DNA of 41,227 nt from contig DZAZ01000009.1 in NCBI GenBank assembly GCA_022729755.1, forward strand, positions 1 through 41,227. The letters run 5' to 3'. Under the pieces are notes generated by a model. The model worked only from the letters and a program-made list of their open reading frames with translations. It was not told the origin of the DNA and did no database searches. The stretch comes from Helicobacter cetorum. GTDB taxonomy: Bacteria; Campylobacterota; Campylobacteria; Campylobacterales; BB28. The translations under genes and the position numbers were made by a program. Below, one piece after another: positions 16,385-25,144 of this stretch; position 1 is the first letter of the stretch, and the number at the start of each line of letters is the position of its first letter.

Positions 16385-17209
16385 ATGAATTTAAAAAATG
16401 TGATTGGTTTTGGAGTTGCAGGAAATTTTGCAAATCACCTTGAACAAGCGGGAGAAATAGTTGATTTTGTAGATATAAAAGTAGAAGATGAGAATGCTCC
16501 AAAGGGAATTTTTCCATTTTATGTTCCAAATAGTGATACTTTTTTGGCTACTTTTCCACTTTCAAGTACTCAAATTGATATACCAAAAATTGGCGAAAAT
16601 CTTCAACTTGAACCAGAAGTAGCAATTATTTGCGAAATTATTTATGAAAATGAAAAAGTACTTAATTTAATACCTAAAAAGTTTTGTGCTTATAATGATT
16701 GCTCAATCAGACGAGAAGGGGCGAAAAAAATAAGTCAAAAGAAAAATTGGGGAGCAAATACAAAGGGTTATAGTGAGAATTTTATAGAGATTGACAAATT
16801 TTCAAGAGGTGGAATTTTGGATAATTTCCATATTGCTAGTTTTGTAAAAAGAGATAAAACCATTAATGCTTATGGAGTTGATGCTCCAGTATTAGGATAT
16901 AGTTATTTGTACGAAAAGCTAATAAAATGGCTGATTAATAAAATGAATAATCAAAAAGATGAAGCAGTATTAGAGAATATTGCAAATTTAATTAAAATTG
17001 CAAATTATCCAAAAGAAGCGATGATTAGTATTGGTGCAACGGCTTATACTCCTTATGGTGAGAGTACATATTTACAAAAAGATGATGAGGTTTTCGTAAT
17101 TGTTTATAATTCAAAAATTTACAATCAAAAAGAGATAATTGAACTAATAAACTCAAATAGTTTAAATCAAAAAGATAATATTTCAATTTTGCATCAAATC
17201 ATAAAATAA
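16385..17209 (+). CDS. Conserved uncharacterised protein (DUF5718-like)
   Basis: The 274-residue soluble protein begins NVIGFGVAGNFANHLEQAGE, a conserved-looking start that I associate with a Campylobacterota family of unknown function. The segment IGENLQLEPEVAIICEI and the later conserved polar phrases (AYNDCSIRREGAKK, GGILDNFHIASFV) recall the beta-rich fumarylacetoacetase fold, where an acidic strand holds a metal; this is a resemblance only. There is no signal peptide. A strong AGGAGG ribosome-binding site lies nine bases before the ATG, and the gene is 14 bp after the HD-GYP gene and 19 bp before a thioredoxin, so the three are probably co-transcribed. A catalytic function cannot be assigned. 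Confidence 0.8.
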   Translation: MNLKNVIGFGVAGNFANHLEQAGEIVDFVDIKVEDENAPKGIFPFYVPNSDTFLATFPLSSTQIDIPKIGENLQLEPEVAIICEIIYENEKVLNLIPKKFCAYNDCSIRREGAKKISQKKNWGANTKGYSENFIEIDKFSRGGILDNFHIASFVKRDKTINAYGVDAPVLGYSYLYEKLIKWLINKMNNQKDEAVLENIANLIKIANYPKEAMISIGATAYTPYGESTYLQKDDEVFVIVYNSKIYNQKEIIELINSNSLNQKDNISILHQIIK

Positions 17210-17228
17210 AAAAATAAAGGAGAAAGTT

Positions 17229-17597
17229 TTGGTAATAGAATTAAATGATAATAATTATTCAAAATTTATAGAAGATGTTGATAAAGTTGTATTTATAGAT
17301 TTTTATTCGCCAATGTGTGGACCTTGTCAAGAACTTTTACCTTTTCTTGATACACTTGATAAGTATTATGCAGAAAAAGGTGCAATTATTGCAAAAGTTA
17401 ATGTTAGGGAAAGTCCAAGATTAGCACAAAAATATGAAATTAGTGGAGTTCCATTTTGTGTAGTAATAGGAAAAGATAAAATGGTAAAAGAGGCAGAAAT
17501 AGGATTATCTCACATCGATAGATACTTTACAATGATAGATAAAGCCCTTGGAATTCACAAATCAATTTTTCAAAAAATATTTGCAAAATTGTTTTAA
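17229..17597 (+). CDS. Thioredoxin-family protein
   Basis: The 122-residue thioredoxin fold has the redox site CGPC (Cys30-Cys33) in FYSPMCGPCQELLPFL and the cis-proline loop GVPFCVV. Two points differ from classical thioredoxin: the residue before the active site is Met instead of Trp, and a third Cys (Cys77) sits two residues after the cis-proline. A C-terminal extension (GIHKSIFQKIFAKLF) is amphipathic and basic. It has no signal peptide, so the protein is cytosolic. The start is TTG, six bases after AAGGAG; no ATG is available nearby. It is the third gene after HD-GYP and ends 4 bp inside a convergent micro-lipoprotein gene. Confidence 0.9.
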   Translation: MVIELNDNNYSKFIEDVDKVVFIDFYSPMCGPCQELLPFLDTLDKYYAEKGAIIAKVNVRESPRLAQKYEISGVPFCVVIGKDKMVKEAEIGLSHIDRYFTMIDKALGIHKSIFQKIFAKLF

Positions 17598-17698
17598 TAA
17601 TATTGGCTCTCTTTTTCTATCGTTACATTACTAATTGTATTAAATGCACATCCACCCAAACTAACCAAAGCAAGGAATAAAATAATAAACTTTTTCAT
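17594..17698 (-). CDS. Small lipoprotein of 34 residues
   Basis: This gene is easily missed because of its size. The ATG at 17696-17698 begins MKKFIILFLALVSLGGCAFN: two Lys, a hydrophobic core and the lipobox LGGC with Cys17, a textbook lipoprotein signal. The mature part is only 18 residues (C-AFNTISNVTIEKESQYY). AAGG lies seven bases upstream. It runs opposite to thioredoxin and overlaps its end by 4 bp. A Gly follows the -2 position and Ala follows Cys, so outer-membrane sorting is possible. The size recalls entericidin-type micro-lipoproteins, but no homology is claimed. Confidence 0.75.
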   Translation of the reverse strand: MKKFIILFLALVSLGGCAFNTISNVTIEKESQYY

Positions 17699-17758
17699 AA
17701 ATAAGCCTTTAACTTTTTTATTTACTTACTTTTATAAATCGGTTAGATTAAATATTTT

Positions 17759-18268
17759 TTAAATATATGCCATTTTTTGGCTAATATCTACTATTTTTGT
17801 ACTTAAATATTTTGAAATATTTTTATACAATAAATATGCACTGTAAATCTTTGTATCGTTTGAAATTTGTAAATTCACTCGAAATGAAAAAATTACACTA
17901 TCACCTTTTGAGACAACATTGACAGGCATTTTAGAGCTATTTACAAAAGAGGTTAAAGCTATTAAATTTCCTTGTTTTTGGCTAGTTATAATTTTATCTT
18001 CAATTACAATATTTACTTCACCAGATAAAATAAAATATATTTCATTTACAAGTAGTCCCTCTTTGATGATTAAATCTTTGTTGCCAAATTTTAAAAATTT
18101 TGGATTTAACATAAGCGAATCAATATCCGAATCGGATAAACCCTTAAAAATAGGTATTTTTTTACTTAATTGTACAAATTTATTATCATCAAATTGCGAA
18201 AATTTTTTGATTTGACCAACTTCTAAAAGTAAATTAATTTCACCATCACTATAAGCTGTAAAAAGCAT
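17759..18268 (-). CDS. Degenerate cyclic-nucleotide-binding-domain protein
   Basis: Residues 37-135 of this 169-residue protein form a cNMP-binding beta-barrel: KKIPIFKGLSDSDIDSLM, then IIKEGLLVNEIYFILSGEVN, the usual entry strands. In the phosphate-binding cassette the sequence is QGNLIALTSFVNSSKMPVNV, so the family Glu is Asn and the ligand-binding Arg is Met. It probably does not bind cAMP or cGMP in the normal way. There is no DNA-binding domain after it, unlike Crp/Fnr regulators. It lies nine bases after the coiled-coil protein gene, suggesting a pair. The ribosome-binding site is AAGG. Confidence 0.82.
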   Translation of the reverse strand: MLFTAYSDGEINLLLEVGQIKKFSQFDDNKFVQLSKKIPIFKGLSDSDIDSLMLNPKFLKFGNKDLIIKEGLLVNEIYFILSGEVNIVIEDKIITSQKQGNLIALTSFVNSSKMPVNVVSKGDSVIFSFRVNLQISNDTKIYSAYLLYKNISKYLSTKIVDISQKMAYI

Positions 18269-18277
18269 TAATAAGCC

Positions 18278-19132
18278 TTATTCAAACATTCTTAAACACT
18301 CATTTAAATAAGAGTGCCAATCGTGTTCTCTAGTTTGGTCAATATTTAAATTTCTAATGTAATATTTTATAAAAGTTTGAGTTTCATAATCGCCTTCAAT
18401 TTTAGAATCTCTAAAAAATTTTTTAATAATATCACTCTCTTTTGCACAATACCAAAGTAATTTATCAAAATAAAAAGCTTTAATATTAACTATTCTTTTA
18501 AGTAAATTAAGATAGTAAGTTTTATATTGAGCAAATTGCAAATTAAACTCATCTAAAAAAATATGTTCAAGTTGATTTATTTTTTTTCTAATAATAGAGA
18601 TTTCTTGTTCGGCTTCAGCGAATTTATGCATAGCATCGGCATATCGTCGCCTTAAATTTTTTTGTTTTTTTATATCTTCTTCATTTTTGGCTTCGCCCAT
18701 TGAATTAAGTTGAGATTCAGCCGCCTCCATCATCGCTTTATAAGCTGATTTTTGAGTTGTCATTTTACTTAACTCTTCATTTAAATCTTTATATAATTTA
18801 ATGTTTTCTAAAAAATCCCTAATATAGACAACTTTGCTAACTTTTACATCTTTTTCTAATTTTCTTAAATAATCGTGAAGTGAACGAAAATCGCTATGAA
18901 GTTTTATTAAAAGTCCATTAAAAATACCAGGATCTAATGCTTTTAAATCGTGTGCAGCTGTATCTAAGAAAATTCGTAAACGAGAATAGTCAATTTCAGG
19001 TTCAATAAAATCATATTTGGTTAAAAATTCAGTGTGAAAAGTTACAACTTTATCAACTTCTGCAAAAAAACTTTGCATAAATTCGCGAACAATCCTCGTA
19101 ATTTCGGCTTGTGTTAATTGCAACTCTTCCAT
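18278..19132 (-). CDS. Conserved coiled-coil protein, function unknown
   Basis: I do not recognise a named family. The 284-residue protein is soluble, almost entirely helical and charged. Residues 115-205 carry heptad-like repeats (AEAEQEISIIRKKINQLEHI) and a basic stretch KKQKNLRRRYADAMHKFAEA, typical of coiled coils. The end is aromatic and hydrophilic (DWHSYLNECLRMFE). It lies 62 bp after rplS and nine bases before the cNMP-domain gene; it may be read from the ribosomal operon or its own promoter. A scaffold role together with that protein is possible but unproven. Confidence 0.78.
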   Translation of the reverse strand: MEELQLTQAEITRIVREFMQSFFAEVDKVVTFHTEFLTKYDFIEPEIDYSRLRIFLDTAAHDLKALDPGIFNGLLIKLHSDFRSLHDYLRKLEKDVKVSKVVYIRDFLENIKLYKDLNEELSKMTTQKSAYKAMMEAAESQLNSMGEAKNEEDIKKQKNLRRRYADAMHKFAEAEQEISIIRKKINQLEHIFLDEFNLQFAQYKTYYLNLLKRIVNIKAFYFDKLLWYCAKESDIIKKFFRDSKIEGDYETQTFIKYYIRNLNIDQTREHDWHSYLNECLRMFE

Positions 19133-19194
19133 AAATAAACTAGCCTTTGAAATTTATGTAGTATTTAAGTGGTAAAAAGGAGGAATTTAAAAAA

Positions 19195-19551
19195 TTAATT
19201 TTTAAGTTCACTAATTCTAGCAGCTTTACCTCTTCTATTTCTAATATAAAATAGTTTGCTTCTTCTAACTTTGCCTCTTCTAAGAACTGTAATTTCTTTT
19301 AAACTTTCACTATAAAGTGGAAAAATTCTTTCAACTCCAATCCCATTAGCTCCAATTTTTCTAACCATAAAAGTTTTACCTAACCCCTCGCCCCTGATAG
19401 CAATACAAAGACCTTCAAAATTTTGAATTCTTTTTTTATCACCTTCTACAATTTCAACAGCCAATTTTAAATTGTCACCTGCCTTAAATTTAGGTACACT
19501 TTTGTTAGCTTTTTGTGCATTTTCAAATGCTTCGATGTATCTATTTCTCAT
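19195..19551 (-). CDS. rplS: 50S ribosomal protein L19
   Basis: L19 sits at the 30S-50S interface. The family phrase [20 protein letters not shown], then [31 protein letters not shown] and the basic end [20 protein letters not shown] are all present at the usual length of 118. It is the last gene of ffh-rpsP-khpA-rimM-trmD-rplS, overlapping trmD by 11 bp, with GGAAG before the ATG. Confidence 0.98.
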   Translation of the reverse strand: MRNRYIEAFENAQKANKSVPKFKAGDNLKLAVEIVEGDKKRIQNFEGLCIAIRGEGLGKTFMVRKIGANGIGVERIFPLYSESLKEITVLRRGKVRRSKLFYIRNRRGKAARISELKN

Positions 19552-20251
19552 AATTCTTCCTTACTTTAAATTTATTAAATAAATCGTTTCTATAATATTT
19601 TGTTTTCAAAATAGCTAATTTTGTTTTTAAGGTGCCAATTTTATTATGATTACCCTTTAAAAACTCTGAAATCACCAATTTATTTTTAAAATTATTTGGC
19701 TTAGTAAATGATGGAGCTTCTAATAAATTATTTTCAAAACTCTCTTCTAAAATTGATTGTTCATTTCCTAAAACTCCATTCACATTTCGACTAATACAAT
19801 CAGCCATAACAAGCGAACTAAGTTCACCTCCAGTCAAGATATAATCCCCAATTGAAAAAATTTCATCACAAAACTCTTCAATAATTCGCTCATCAATCCC
19901 TTCATATCGTCCACAAACAAAAACTATAATGTTCTTTTTTTTAGCTAATCTTTTTGCATCATTTTGCTTAAAAATTTTACCACTAGGGGCTAAAAAGATA
20001 AAGTGAGGAGGATTTTGATATTTAAGTTTTATGTCAGTTAAACAATCATAAAGTGGTTGTGGTGTCATTAAAAGTCCAGCACCACCAGCACATAAATAAT
20101 CATCAACTTTTTTATGTTTGTTTAAAGTATAATCTCTTGGATTAAAAAACTCTATTTCAATTAAATTTCCCTCAATTGCTCGTTTTAAAATAGAATCTTC
20201 AAAATATGGTTTAATTAAATTTGGAAAAAGTGTAACAAAAATATATTTCAT
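19541..20251 (-). CDS. trmD: tRNA (guanine37-N1)-methyltransferase TrmD
   Basis: TrmD methylates G37 beside the anticodon using S-adenosylmethionine, which prevents +1 frameshifts. The deep-knot binding loops are visible: [28 protein letters not shown] and [20 protein letters not shown]. The N-terminus is [16 protein letters not shown], as usual. Length of 236 residues is normal. The start has no clear ribosome-binding site and follows the rimM stop by three bases, so translation is probably coupled. Confidence 0.97.
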   Translation of the reverse strand: MKYIFVTLFPNLIKPYFEDSILKRAIEGNLIEIEFFNPRDYTLNKHKKVDDYLCAGGAGLLMTPQPLYDCLTDIKLKYQNPPHFIFLAPSGKIFKQNDAKRLAKKKNIIVFVCGRYEGIDERIIEEFCDEIFSIGDYILTGGELSSLVMADCISRNVNGVLGNEQSILEESFENNLLEAPSFTKPNNFKNKLVISEFLKGNHNKIGTLKTKLAILKTKYYRNDLFNKFKVRKNYEK

Positions 20252-20254
20252 AAA

Positions 20255-20779
20255 TTAACTATTTTCTAAAATTTCCATAGCCCCTTTTGTAGTAACTATT
20301 TTATTTTTAATATCAACATTTAAAATATATTTATCAATGTATGGAAGCAAAAATCTATTTGGAAGTTTTTGTTTGAGTAAATCTTCATCAGTTAAAATAA
20401 TAAAATAATCAGCAACTCCAAATCGCTCAATATCTTTTATGATGCCTAAAACTTTGCCATTTTCGACAACTTTGCAATGGATTACATCAAACCAAAAAAA
20501 TTCATCTTTATTTAATTTACAGTTTTTACGAGTCTCTTCAAAATTACAATAGAGAGTTTTATTAATTAATTTTTGTATATCTTCAACACTGCTATAATTC
20601 TTAAATTTAACAACACCTCTATCTTTGTGATAATATTCAATTTCAACTTCACTAATATCAGTTGAAAACTTTATACCTTTTTTAAATTGATTTGGAAAAT
20701 CGGTTAAAAGATGAAGTTTAACTTCTCCTTTTAAACCAACAGTTTTACCAATTTTTGCAACTTCAATTTTATTATTCAT
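20255..20779 (-). CDS. rimM: 16S rRNA processing protein RimM
   Basis: RimM is a 30S assembly factor that binds protein S19. The N-terminal beta-barrel begins VAKIGKTVGLKGEVKLHLLT, the family signature. The C-terminal PRC-barrel holds FWFDVIHCKVVENGKVLGII and the late RFLLPYIDKYILNVDI. At 174 residues the length is typical. Its ATG overlaps the khpA end by 8 bp, and trmD follows after three bases. Confidence 0.96.
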   Translation of the reverse strand: MNNKIEVAKIGKTVGLKGEVKLHLLTDFPNQFKKGIKFSTDISEVEIEYYHKDRGVVKFKNYSSVEDIQKLINKTLYCNFEETRKNCKLNKDEFFWFDVIHCKVVENGKVLGIIKDIERFGVADYFIILTDEDLLKQKLPNRFLLPYIDKYILNVDIKNKIVTTKGAMEILENS

Positions 20780-21017
20780 TGACAGGTTTTACTATCACTT
20801 TATAAGAAATGCCATCTTTTACTTTACAACCAGAAATTAAAGTTTTGATTGAACTAATCATTTTTCCATCTTTACCAATTAACTTTCCAGCATCAGCTAT
20901 ACTTGCAAAAATAGTAATTTCAGAATATGTAGGATTTACATCAACTCTTTGCACTCTTATTTTTTGAGGCTCGTTTGAAGAGAGTTTCGCATACTCTTCT
21001 ACGAATTTTTCAACCAT
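20772..21017 (-). CDS. khpA: KH-domain RNA-binding protein KhpA
   Basis: This 81-residue type II KH protein carries the RNA-binding loop GKLIGKDGKMISSIKTLI (GxxG as GKDG). KhpA-like proteins bind structured RNA and are known to pair with KhpB (Jag) in Gram-positive bacteria. The gene follows rpsP by three bases without its own clear ribosome-binding site and overlaps rimM, so it is embedded in the ribosomal operon. Position between rpsP and rimM is conserved across many bacteria. Confidence 0.94.
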   Translation of the reverse strand: MVEKFVEEYAKLSSNEPQKIRVQRVDVNPTYSEITIFASIADAGKLIGKDGKMISSIKTLISGCKVKDGISYKVIVKPVNE

Positions 21018-21020
21018 TGA

Positions 21021-21254
21021 TTATTTTTTGCCTGAAAGTTTTTGCACTGTTTCACTAGCTTTTGCACCAACACTTAACCAATAGTTTAATCTCTCTTCAT
21101 CAAGTTTTAATTTATCAGCACTATCAGTCATAGGATTATAATATCCAATCGATTCAATCCAACCACTATCTCTTCTTTTTCTACTATCGCTTACTACTAT
21201 TCTATAAAAAGGTTTCTTTGTTCTACCCATTCTTGTTAATCTAATTACTGTCAT
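21021..21254 (-). CDS. rpsP: 30S ribosomal protein S16
   Basis: S16 is a 30S assembly protein. The start [20 protein letters not shown], then [18 protein letters not shown] and the end [11 protein letters not shown] match the family at its usual short length (77 residues). AAGGAG lies five bases before the ATG. It is 16 bp after ffh, as in many Campylobacterota. Confidence 0.98.
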   Translation of the reverse strand: MTVIRLTRMGRTKKPFYRIVVSDSRKRRDSGWIESIGYYNPMTDSADKLKLDEERLNYWLSVGAKASETVQKLSGKK

Positions 21255-21270
21255 TTTTTCTCCTTAAATT

Positions 21271-22620
21271 TTATCGTGGAATACTTGCCATTTTTTGTTG
21301 TTGATTTAACATATTCATAAAATCACTCATACCTTTTTTACCTGTAAATCTCTTAGCCGTTTTTGCCGCTAAATGAAATTGTTTTAAGATTTTATTCACA
21401 TCTTGAATACTTATTCCAGCTCCATTTGCTATTCGTTGTTTACGGTTTGATTTTGAAAGTAAATCTGGATTTTCTCTCTCTTTTTGTGTCATTGAAGTAA
21501 TTGCAGCTTTGATTTTTTTAATCTCTTTAGAGTTATCTAAATCTACATCTTTCAAAGCTCCAGCCATATTTCCAAGACCTGGTATCATAGAGATAAGAGA
21601 TTTAAAGTTTCCTAATTTTTTGATATTTTCAAGTTGATTTAAAAAGTCATTAAAATTAAATTCACCTTTCTTAATCTTCTTAGTTATATCTTTAGCTTCT
21701 TTTTCATTAATTACAGTGGCAGTTTTTTCAGCAAGTGAAGCGATATCTCCCGCACCCATTAGCCTACTTACAACTCTATCTGGTATAAACACATCAAAAT
21801 CAGGCATTTTTTCACCACTACCAATAAACCTTAGTGGAACCTCCACTTGATGTGCAATTGAGAGTGCTACACCACCTTTTGCATCACCATCAAATTTAGT
21901 TAAAATTACACCATCAATACCTATCTCATTTTTAAATGTAATTGCACTTTTAATTGCATCTTGACCAGTCAGTGAATCTGCTATATAAAAAATTTCATCT
22001 GGATTTATTGCATTTTTTACATTTTTTAATTCATTCATCAACTCATTATCAATTGCAAGTCTTCCTGCAGTATCTAGTAAAAGTACATCATATTGTCCAC
22101 TTTTCGCTTTTTCAAGTGCATTTTTTGCAATAGTAATTGGATTTTTTTCATTATCATCAAAATAAATATCAACTTCTATATTTTGTGCAATTTGCTTCAA
22201 TTGTTCAACTGCTGCCAATCTTTGAAGGTCTGCTGCACCTACTAAAACTTTCTTTTTTCTAAGTTTCAAATAATAGGCTAACTTCCCAGCAGTAGTTGTT
22301 TTTCCACTTCCTTGAAGACCTGTCATTAAGATAACAGTTGGAGGTTTTGAAGCAAATACAAATCCTTGATTACCATTTGCTGTTAAAATTTTTTTTAAAT
22401 TATTTTGTAGTACTTTTAGAAAAACTTCTTTTCCTATTTCTTCTTGTTTAGTTTCAATTTCAACAACATTAAGTAATTCTTTTACGACTTTATGGTGAAC
22501 ATCAGCTTTTAACAGAGATTTTTTTAACTCTCCTAATGCTTTAGTGAGAGCTTTTTCATCATCTTTAAATCTAATTTTATTAATTGCTGACTTAAAAGAG
22601 TTCGTTAAGACATCAAACAA
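21271..22620 (-). CDS. ffh: Signal recognition particle GTPase Ffh
   Basis: Ffh binds signal sequences and the 4.5S RNA and delivers nascent membrane proteins to FtsY. The N-domain helices (residues 1-90) lead to the GTPase motifs GLQGSGKTT (101-109), DTAGRLAIDNELM and TKFDGDAKGG. The C-terminal M domain contains the RNA-binding SNRKQRIANGAG and ends Met-rich (MSDFMNMLNQQQKM). Length of 449 is usual. The start is TTG at 22618-22620, six bases after GGAG; an in-frame TAG just upstream excludes a longer form. No 4.5S RNA gene lies in the window. Confidence 0.98.
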   Translation of the reverse strand: MFDVLTNSFKSAINKIRFKDDEKALTKALGELKKSLLKADVHHKVVKELLNVVEIETKQEEIGKEVFLKVLQNNLKKILTANGNQGFVFASKPPTVILMTGLQGSGKTTTAGKLAYYLKLRKKKVLVGAADLQRLAAVEQLKQIAQNIEVDIYFDDNEKNPITIAKNALEKAKSGQYDVLLLDTAGRLAIDNELMNELKNVKNAINPDEIFYIADSLTGQDAIKSAITFKNEIGIDGVILTKFDGDAKGGVALSIAHQVEVPLRFIGSGEKMPDFDVFIPDRVVSRLMGAGDIASLAEKTATVINEKEAKDITKKIKKGEFNFNDFLNQLENIKKLGNFKSLISMIPGLGNMAGALKDVDLDNSKEIKKIKAAITSMTQKERENPDLLSKSNRKQRIANGAGISIQDVNKILKQFHLAAKTAKRFTGKKGMSDFMNMLNQQQKMASIPR

Positions 22621-22647
22621 TGACTACTCCTACTAGATTTTAGGGGT

Positions 22648-22677
22648 GCATTTTACCTTGATTTTTCTTTAAAATGC
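22648..22677. repeat. Perfect 8-bp inverted repeat between a kinase gene and ffh
   Basis: GCATTTTA (22648-22655) and TAAAATGC (22670-22677) can form a hairpin with a 14-base loop in the 58-bp gap after the kinase stop. No U-run follows on the minus strand, so it is not a standard terminator. It could be a processing site, a weak factor-assisted terminator or chance. Confidence 0.4.
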
Positions 22678-22678
22678 T

Positions 22679-23857
22679 TTAATTTTCGCACTTATTTAGG
22701 ATAACTTTAAAGTTTGCACCACCATCTTTATTCTCAACTTCTATCTTTCCACCAATTTTATCAATTATAGTTTTTATAATATAAAGTCCTATTCCCGTTC
22801 CCTTAGATTCTTTTGTTGTAAAATTTGGTAAAAAAATTTTTTCTAAAAATTCTTTTTTAATTCCACCAGCATTATCTAAAATTGAAATAATTGCTTTATT
22901 ATTTTCTGAAGAAATTGAGATTTTTATTCTTCTATCTTTAATTTGATTTTGAATAAAAGCGTCTTTTGCATTATTTATAATATTTAAAATTACATGTTTA
23001 AACTCATTAAAATAAGCTTTAATTTTAATATTATCTTCACCTTCTAAATTTATAATTATTCGCTCATTTTTAAACTCATCTTGAATTAAAATTAAAACTG
23101 ATTCTATCGCATCTTTAATTGTAAAAATATCTATTTTTTTATCAACTCTAAAAAAGTTTTTAAACTCATCTAATGTTGAATTTAAATGTTTAACTTGCTC
23201 TTTTATTTTTAAAGCAATATTTTCGCAATAAGCTTCATTTATTTTATGCTTAAAATCTTTTGAAATAGCAAGTGCTAACAAATCAATTGTAGTTAAAGGT
23301 TGTCTCCATTGATGTGCCACAGCATCAATGATTTCGCCCATTAATGCATATTTTGATTGTTGAAGCATTATTTTATCTTTTTCTCTTAATTCATCAACTT
23401 TTTCTTGAACTTTTATCTCTAAATTTTTATTTATCTCTTCAAGCGATTTTCTAAGTCTTTCATTAACTATTTTTATTGAAGCTTTAGAAATAGTGTTAAA
23501 TAACTCTTTTAAATTTATAGGTTTTGTAATATAACCATCAACTTTTAATTTTATAGATTTTTCAAGATAATTAATTTCAGTAAAAGCAGTAGTTATAACT
23601 ATTGGAATATCGCTCATCTCTCTGATTTTTTCTATCATTTCAAGCCCATTTAATTTAGGCATTTGAATATCTGTAATTACAAGGTCGATTGGATTTTTTT
23701 TAAATTCACTTAAGCCAGATTTACCATTATTTGCAATTATAAAACTATTAAAAAAACCTTTTGTATTTAATACCATCTCTTTGCAAATTTCTTCATCATC
23801 TTCAACATATAAGATATTTAGTGTTTTTAGCACTTCAAAATCGATAACACTTTTCAT
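22679..23857 (-). CDS. Receiver-first sensor histidine kinase without a sensor domain
   Basis: Residues 13-130 of this 392-residue cytosolic protein form a receiver (LYVEDDEE, phospho-acceptor Asp63 in ITDIQMP, Lys in TKPI). A long coiled coil (about 130-165) leads directly to the H-box AVAHQWRQPLTTI with His182, then NIINNAKDAF, ILDNAGGI and GTGIGLYIIK. There is no PAS or membrane segment, so its input must come through the receiver; it could act as an intermediate in a relay. It sits between the aminotransferase gene (75 bp away) and ffh (58 bp away), breaking an otherwise housekeeping stretch. AGGG lies nine or ten bases before the ATG. Confidence 0.93.
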   Translation of the reverse strand: MKSVIDFEVLKTLNILYVEDDEEICKEMVLNTKGFFNSFIIANNGKSGLSEFKKNPIDLVITDIQMPKLNGLEMIEKIREMSDIPIVITTAFTEINYLEKSIKLKVDGYITKPINLKELFNTISKASIKIVNERLRKSLEEINKNLEIKVQEKVDELREKDKIMLQQSKYALMGEIIDAVAHQWRQPLTTIDLLALAISKDFKHKINEAYCENIALKIKEQVKHLNSTLDEFKNFFRVDKKIDIFTIKDAIESVLILIQDEFKNERIIINLEGEDNIKIKAYFNEFKHVILNIINNAKDAFIQNQIKDRRIKISISSENNKAIISILDNAGGIKKEFLEKIFLPNFTTKESKGTGIGLYIIKTIIDKIGGKIEVENKDGGANFKVILNKCEN

Positions 23858-23932
23858 AAATTTTTTTCCCTAAATCCTTAAAACATAGATTTTTGAAATT
23901 AATGAAGAAAAAAAAGGAGATAAAAATTGTTT

Positions 23933-25144
23933 TTATAATTCTTTTAAGAATTTTTTAATATTTCTTGCAGCTTGGCGAATTCTATTCTCATTTTCTATTA
24001 AAGCAATTCTTACATAATTTTCACCAAATTCTCCAAAACCAATTCCAGGGCTTACAGCAACCTTTGCATCAGTTAAAAGTCTCTTTGAGAATTCTAAACT
24101 TCCCATTCCTTTATCAATAGCTTTTTGAGGAATTTTTGCCCAAACAAACATTGTAGCTTTTGGTTTTTCAATTTCCCAACCAGCATTTTTAAAACTCTCA
24201 ATTACAATATCTCTTCTAGCTTCATACTTATCTCTAATCTTAAGCACATCTTCATCACCATAATTAAGTGCAACTGTCGCAGCTACTTGAATTGGTGTAA
24301 ACATTCCATAATCAAGCCAACTTTTTAATTTTTGCAATGCCCCAACAAGTCGTTTATTTCCAACTACAAAGCCAACTCTCCAACCAGCCATATTATAACT
24401 TTTTGAGAGTGTGAAAGTTTCAACTGCAACATCTTTTGCACCCTCAACCTCTAAAATTGAAGGAGTTTTATAACCATCAAATGTTAAATCAGCATAAGCA
24501 ATATCGCTAATAATATAAAATCTCTCTTTTTTTGCAATGGCTACCAATTTTTTATAAAATTCAGGTGTAACAGTCGCACTTGAAGGGTTATGTGGGAAAT
24601 TTACTACAACATATTTTGCTTTTGGAGTACACTCCTTTATAGCCCGATTTAAAGATTTAAAAAAAGCTTCCTCATCAACTTCATATTTTGTATTAAATGG
24701 AAGTTCCACATTGCAAACACTTCCACCAGCCAAAATAACAGCATAAGAGTGAATTGGATAAGTTGGATTTGGAATAATTGCAATATCACCTGTATTTGTG
24801 ATAGCTTCAACTAAATTTACATATCCAGCTTTTGAACCAATTGTTGCAACAGCTTCGCTTTCTGGGTCAAGTTCAACATTATATTTTCTTTTATACCAAT
24901 CAGTTATTGCTAATCTTAATTTATAAATTCCTCTACTAGCAGAGTAGCCATAAACCTTTGGTCTTTGAGCAACTTCGATTAATTTATCCACTATAAATTG
25001 TGGAGTATCACCATCAGGATTTCCCATACTAAAATCAATTATATCATCTCCCGCTCGTCTTGCTTTTAATTTTATCTCATTTATTTCAGCAAAAACATAG
25101 TTTGGAAGCCTTTTCATTCTATGAAATTCAATCTCTGGAAACAT
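23933..25144 (-). CDS. Class I PLP aminotransferase (alanine / LL-diaminopimelate aminotransferase type)
   Basis: The 403-residue fold type I enzyme has the substrate-side phrase IIDFSMGNPDGDTP, the Asn-Pro motif VVNFPHNPSSATV and the PLP-lysine region LSKSYNMAGWRVGF. Databases label this clade variously as AlaC-like alanine transaminase, aspartate aminotransferase or LL-diaminopimelate aminotransferase, so the substrate is open. If it acted as the last, it would bypass dapD, but dapD is present, so an alanine/glutamate role seems more likely. In C. jejuni the equivalent gene is, from memory, Cj0150c and precedes hom; here a histidine kinase lies in that place. AAGGAG is six bases before the ATG, inside the upstream gene. 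Confidence 0.9.
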   Translation of the reverse strand: MFPEIEFHRMKRLPNYVFAEINEIKLKARRAGDDIIDFSMGNPDGDTPQFIVDKLIEVAQRPKVYGYSASRGIYKLRLAITDWYKRKYNVELDPESEAVATIGSKAGYVNLVEAITNTGDIAIIPNPTYPIHSYAVILAGGSVCNVELPFNTKYEVDEEAFFKSLNRAIKECTPKAKYVVVNFPHNPSSATVTPEFYKKLVAIAKKERFYIISDIAYADLTFDGYKTPSILEVEGAKDVAVETFTLSKSYNMAGWRVGFVVGNKRLVGALQKLKSWLDYGMFTPIQVAATVALNYGDEDVLKIRDKYEARRDIVIESFKNAGWEIEKPKATMFVWAKIPQKAIDKGMGSLEFSKRLLTDAKVAVSPGIGFGEFGENYVRIALIENENRIRQAARNIKKFLKEL

